Assembly (NCBI GenBank): GCA_028571885.1
Contig: JAPVVU010000114.1
Span: 1-8,567, forward strand
Source of the DNA: Gammaproteobacteria bacterium
GTDB taxonomy: Bacteria > Pseudomonadota > Gammaproteobacteria > GRL18
Reading direction: 5' to 3'
Length of the DNA stretch: 8,567 nt
Each line of letters starts with the position of its first letter. The first letter of the stretch is position 1. Below, piece after piece: positions 5,990 to 8,567 of this stretch. The translations under genes and the position numbers were made by a program. Under the pieces are notes generated by a model. That model had not been told where the DNA came from, made no database searches, and saw only the letters and a program-made list of their open reading frames with translations.

Positions 5990-7198
5990 ATGAAACAATT
6001 TACCACGTGGTCACCTCTGCACTTTCTTGCATCTCTTGGGGCTGGAGGTATTGTCGTCAGTTTTTTTATGTACCTGTTATTCTGGATACCTCATCCTGAA
6101 CAACCAATCCCCGTGTTTAATGACTGGCTATCTTATATGCAAACTGCCAGTCTGGGCGGACAGGGGATGATCATTATTGCTCTGGGAGGTATTTTATTGT
6201 TTAGTTGGCTGCATTTTCACCTGTTATTTTTAAACTTTAAACAATATCATCATTTTAAAGCAAGCGGTGGTGTTGAAAAAATTACCGGCAGCAACGCTCA
6301 TACTCAGTTAATGGCAATACCATTGACCATCGCTATGAGCATCAATGTCAGCTTTATTATTGCAGCGGTGTTTGTGCCAGGCTTATGGGATATCATTGAA
6401 TGGTTATTTCCTGTTTCAATGCTGGTATTTGTGATACTGGGTATTTGGGCTAGCCGTATCTATCTGAGCTTTTTCAGTCACGTGCTTCAGCATGGTAATT
6501 TTGATAATACTGCTAATAACTCATTGGCTCAGCTGTTACCTAGTTTTGCATTTGTTATGATAGGCGTTGGGCTTTCTGCGCCCGCGGCAATGAGTCATAA
6601 TGAAGTAGTGATAGGGATCAGTTATATGCTGACCATTTTTTTTATCACCGGTGCTCTATTTATGGGATTGATTAAACTCATTATTGGTTTCAGTGATATG
6701 TTCAAAGAGGGTGCTTCAAGAGCTTCTTTACCAACACTGTGGGTGGTTATTCCAATATTAACCATAGCAGGAATAGCAACCATGCGTTTAAGCCATGGTC
6801 TGCACACATTAGAACTTGGTCAGGGTGCTTCAAACTATGTTCTACTAATGATTATATTTTCTTTACAGATTATGTTTGCATTAATGGGTTGGGCTGTTAT
6901 GAAACGGATGAATTATTTCCAGGCTGTGTTTAACCGTGAAGAAAATTCTCCAGTGACGTTTGCTCTTATTTGCCCTGGCGTTGCTTTAGTTGTCATGGGA
7001 CATTTTGTTTTAAACAAGGTGATGGTTGCAAGTGGGATTATTAGTAAATTTGGCATTTTTTACATGGGCTCTTCATTTTTATTGATTGTTCTGCAATTAA
7101 TTACCGCCTGGCTATTACTCAGGCTTGTCAGCGATCATTTTGCTTATAATAAACAGGAGTCAGAAAATGCTCCTGTCAACTCGGTGACTCAAAACTAA
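5990..7198 (+). CDS. Polytopic inner-membrane protein, possibly TsoY / TDT-SLAC1-like
   Basis: The 402-residue protein has about ten hydrophobic segments (roughly 8-33, 58-81, 107-129, 137-162, 182-201, 206-234, 249-266, 282-304, 322-347 and 356-380). The polar tail is short. The start is ATG 5990, with AGGA (5977-5980) 9 bases upstream; an in-frame TTG at 5957 would add 11 residues and has no better signal. Distinct stretches are PLHFLASLGAGGIVVSFFMY near the N-terminus and SPVTFALICPGVALVVMGHF (320-339). The ten-helix plan and the SPVTF...CPGVA segment recall TDT/SLAC1-like (TehA) transporters. I also recall a TsoY family of (seleno)proteins in which this Cys (C328) may be selenocysteine; neither assignment is certain. 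It has no operon partner and diverges from the secreted repeat protein. The substrate is unknown. Confidence 0.8.
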   Translation: MKQFTTWSPLHFLASLGAGGIVVSFFMYLLFWIPHPEQPIPVFNDWLSYMQTASLGGQGMIIIALGGILLFSWLHFHLLFLNFKQYHHFKASGGVEKITGSNAHTQLMAIPLTIAMSINVSFIIAAVFVPGLWDIIEWLFPVSMLVFVILGIWASRIYLSFFSHVLQHGNFDNTANNSLAQLLPSFAFVMIGVGLSAPAAMSHNEVVIGISYMLTIFFITGALFMGLIKLIIGFSDMFKEGASRASLPTLWVVIPILTIAGIATMRLSHGLHTLELGQGASNYVLLMIIFSLQIMFALMGWAVMKRMNYFQAVFNREENSPVTFALICPGVALVVMGHFVLNKVMVASGIISKFGIFYMGSSFLLIVLQLITAWLLLRLVSDHFAYNKQESENAPVNSVTQN

Positions 7199-7541
7199 AA
7201 ATAAAATAATACTTAGTTTACATGTCACTGAAAAAAAAGTCTTTAACTGTACGAACTCAAATTCAATAAGTTGAGGCATTATTTGAATCATATAAAATTT
7301 AACTCATTTTTTAATAAGCAAGGTTTTCAAAGAATCTGAGTAATAAAGATTTTCACTGAAATTAGAAAGTTGGTTTGAAAATGTAAGAATTAAATTTTCT
7401 GCTCATGACCTTTAGCAGTTATTCACTTCAAATAAGAATTAATCGCATTACTCTCGAAAGCGACCATTTTAAATTATAAGTTTAAATGCTCAAGTGAATA
7501 ATATAATTTAGGGATACTATTTTCAAATAGCAGTAATGACA
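7199..7541. other. Gene-free AT-rich gap between membrane protein gene and toxin
   Basis: This 343-base stretch has no ORF of note on either strand and no recognisable RNA gene. It contains a 10-bp inverted repeat (7419-7428 and 7492-7501), listed separately. It marks the change from cluster-type genes to the accessory toxin-antitoxin region and may be decayed sequence. Confidence 0.6.
7419..7501. repeat. Spaced 10-bp inverted repeat
   Basis: TTATTCACTT (7419-7428) and AAGTGAATAA (7492-7501) are perfect reverse complements separated by 63 bases. It could be a miniature palindromic element or the remnant of a small insertion. I see no clear target-site duplication, and a match of this length in AT-rich DNA is only moderately unlikely. 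Confidence 0.35.
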
Positions 7542-7976
7542 TTATGGTTTTTCTGTACCTGGTATTTCTTGTGCTGCTTTATCAAAAGTATAGACACATT
7601 TTAGAGTTTGGCTTTTTTGCTTTGTAACATATAGTGCTTTATTTACTATTAATGCATCGGGGAAGTCGGCCTCTTTTAATTTGTTACCAACTTTTACAGG
7701 TTGTGATGCAGTATAGTCACCTAGTGCCCGCCAGATAGTTTGTCCATCTTCAAAAACAAGGTTTGGCTCTTCAAATAACTTATAAATAGTATCAATGATC
7801 TGCTCCTTATCTAACTTGTATTTTTTTCCTTTTAGAGTCCATACAGTTTCAATGATCACAATATCTGTGACTAATATTTTATCGGTTCCCGTTATAATTT
7901 TTTTTGCTTTAGGTGATTGTTCTATATCATCGTCTAATAAATATCTCAAAAGCACATTTGTATCAATAGCAATCAT
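7542..7976 (-). CDS. VapC-type PIN-domain toxin
   Basis: The 144-residue PIN-domain protein is the likely toxin of a type II toxin-antitoxin pair. PIN toxins are Mg-dependent ribonucleases that cut tRNA, rRNA or mRNA. The acidic site is complete: D5 in MIAIDTNVLLRYLLDDD, E43 in IVIIETVW, D104 and D107 in EADFPDALI, and D132 in YTFDKAAQ. Length is typical, with no sign of truncation. Its ATG (7976) overlaps the antitoxin stop by four bases (ATGA), the coupled arrangement normal for these operons. The specific RNA target cannot be read from sequence. I use the VapC label by family resemblance. Confidence 0.93.
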   Translation of the reverse strand: MIAIDTNVLLRYLLDDDIEQSPKAKKIITGTDKILVTDIVIIETVWTLKGKKYKLDKEQIIDTIYKLFEEPNLVFEDGQTIWRALGDYTASQPVKVGNKLKEADFPDALIVNKALYVTKQKSQTLKCVYTFDKAAQEIPGTEKP

Positions 7977-8194
7977 GATGAGATAGCGCTTTGCAATGAT
8001 GCTTCATCACTGTAACGCTTATCAGTTTTGGTGCCTTTGAGAAAACCTGATGCTGAACCAGATATTTTTTTTACAATGGTAAGATGACCGTTATTATCAA
8101 CAAAACACTCATACTCATCCCCAGGGTTAATATCAGCTTGGCGACACTGTTCAATTGGCAAGGTAACTTGTCTTTTAGCGCTTACTTTGGGCAT
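7973..8194 (-). CDS. AbrB/MazE-fold antitoxin (VapB-type)
   Basis: The 73-residue protein begins MPKVSAKRQVTLPIEQCRQ and continues ADINPGDEYECFVDNNGHLTIVKK. This is the swapped-hairpin AbrB/MazE/SpoVT DNA-binding domain (about 1-45). The C-terminal tail (SGFLKGTKTDKRYSDEASLQ) is the usual toxin-binding segment. The start is ATG 8194, chosen because GAGGA (complement of 8202-8206) lies 7 bases upstream and because the domain starts there. A longer in-frame start at 8257 would lie within the operator palindrome. It neutralises the PIN toxin encoded next and, with it, should repress the operon by binding the adjacent palindromic operator. The last base of its RBS abuts the first operator half-site. 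Confidence 0.93.
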   Translation of the reverse strand: MPKVSAKRQVTLPIEQCRQADINPGDEYECFVDNNGHLTIVKKISGSASGFLKGTKTDKRYSDEASLQSAISS

Positions 8195-8201
8195 AATAAC
8201 A

Positions 8202-8206
8202 TCCTC
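8202..8206 (-). promoter_or_regulatory. Ribosome binding site of the antitoxin gene
   Basis: GAGGA on the minus strand, 7 bases before the ATG at 8194, sets the antitoxin start. It touches the first half-site of the operator (8206-8212), so a bound repressor would sit next to it. Confidence 0.75.
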
Positions 8207-8266
8207 TTTACTTATTGATATATAGTAAAGATTACAAAATACTTTACTATATGTCAATAAGTAAAG
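8206..8266. promoter_or_regulatory. Toxin-antitoxin operator: 25-bp inverted repeat with four phased half-sites
   Basis: The arms at 8206-8230 and 8242-8266 are reverse complements over 25 bases with a single mismatch, separated by 11 bases. Each arm is itself flanked by CTTTACT and AGTAAAG. Four half-sites therefore result (8206-8212, 8224-8230, 8242-8248, 8260-8266) with centres exactly 18 bases apart. This is the kind of operator an AbrB/MazE-fold antitoxin-toxin complex would occupy cooperatively. It covers the predicted promoter and reaches the antitoxin RBS, fitting autorepression. Binding is inferred; the symmetry is seen directly. Confidence 0.85.
8229..8257 (-). promoter_or_regulatory. 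Predicted sigma70 promoter of the toxin-antitoxin operon
   Basis: On the minus strand a perfect -35 hexamer TTGACA (8257-8252) is followed by weaker -10 candidates: TAATCT (8234-8229, 17-base spacer) or TGTAAT (8236-8231, 15-base spacer). The whole promoter is inside the operator. The TTGACA falls exactly at the only position where the two operator arms differ; the opposite arm reads TTGATA. Confidence 0.65.
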
Positions 8267-8525
8267 ATATAATAGTAAAACTCGTCTCCGTGATGATTAT
8301 AAAATTGTCTCAATTGACCAAATTCCGGCGATTGAGGGAAACTTACCTTTATCTCCAGGTTTCCGCATAGCGGCAATTTCAAACATTGAATTTCTTATTC
8401 TTTAAGGTATATTAGATGCACTGAAACAAGATAGCAATTATATTGAATTTGAAGAAAGTCTGCGACTTAAAGCCTTTGCATACACGCAAGGCTATTGGAC
8501 TTCCCTCTGCCTGGAATTAAACTAA
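8265..8525 (+). pseudogene. Decayed reading frame, unrecognised protein remnant
   Basis: One frame reads RLRDDYKIVSIDQIPAIEGN and on to FRIAAISNIEFLIL, then a TAA at 8403-8405. It continues in the same frame as GILDALKQDSNYIEFEESLR and on to GYWTSLCLELN before a stop at 8523-8525. There is no start codon after the upstream stop (8262-8264). The composition looks protein-like on both sides of the internal stop, consistent with a gene that lost its 5' end and gained a nonsense mutation. I do not recognise the family. It may equally be an untranslated leader with chance coding appearance. Confidence 0.4.
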
Positions 8526-8545
8526 AAAAACATAGGAAGTAAATA

Positions 8546-8567
8546 ATGAGAACATATCTATTTGCCA
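8546..8567 (+). CDS. Start of an unknown gene, cut by the window end
   Basis: ATG at 8546 follows AGGAAG (8534-8539) with 6 bases between, a good ribosome binding site. Only MRTYLFA is visible. The positive residue followed by hydrophobic ones could begin a signal peptide or membrane anchor. Nothing can be said of the function. Confidence 0.5.

Noticed and set aside
6622..6933. Short ORFs on both strands inside the ten-helix membrane protein gene
   Set aside because: They are fully contained in a longer coherent membrane-protein frame and lack RBS or family features.
7795..7986. 63-residue + strand ORF antisense to the PIN toxin
   Set aside because: It is the mirror of the toxin 5' region, whose complete PIN acidic motif and ATGA overlap with the antitoxin settle the coding strand.
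8206..8266. Considered as CRISPR-like or insertion-sequence terminal repeats
   Set aside because: The arms are inverted with only an 11-base spacer, contain the promoter, and sit directly before the antitoxin start. No transposase or repeat-spacer pattern is present.

Overview
The window is AT-rich chromosomal DNA that most resembles a gammaproteobacterium. The evidence is the gene order of an aa3-type cytochrome c oxidase cluster (ctaD, ctaG, ctaE, a DUF2909-type gene on the opposite strand, SURF1, an SCO-like gene, ctaB), which I recall from Pseudomonas and relatives, and the close match of the subunit I fragment to gammaproteobacterial CtaD. The genus cannot be named from the sequence.

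Bases 1-5332 are the oxidase cluster on the + strand. It begins inside ctaD (catalytic subunit I; the 5' part lies outside). Next come a strong hairpin, a 37-residue single-helix protein, ctaG (copper insertion into CuB), ctaE (subunit III), a small two-helix membrane protein on the - strand, SURF1 (heme a / subunit I assembly), a membrane-anchored thioredoxin-fold protein with an SCO-like CxxxC, and ctaB (heme O synthase). Together they build, metallate and supply heme to one terminal oxidase. Heme A synthase (ctaA), which I expect just before ctaB, is not there, and no canonical SCO follows ctaB within the window.

Bases 5333-7198 hold a terminator-like palindrome between convergent genes, a secreted protein of four short glycine-rich repeats (- strand), and a divergent 402-residue polytopic membrane protein, perhaps of the TsoY/TDT-like type.

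Bases 7199-8567 are accessory in character: a gene-free AT-rich gap containing a spaced inverted repeat, then a VapBC-type toxin-antitoxin operon (- strand) with an AbrB/MazE-fold antitoxin. A very regular operator/promoter lies in front of it. A decayed reading frame follows, and then the first codons of another + strand gene.

The observation most worth pursuing is in subunit I. The otherwise canonical A-type oxidase has Met where the K-channel lysine belongs (R. sphaeroides K362 / bovine K319) and Val where the K-channel threonine belongs (T359 / T316). All metal ligands and the D-channel Glu visible here are kept. The second is the toxin-antitoxin operator: four CTTTACT/AGTAAAG half-sites spaced exactly 18 bp apart, with the only asymmetric base falling in the -35 hexamer. 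I did not find a clearly new multi-gene system.
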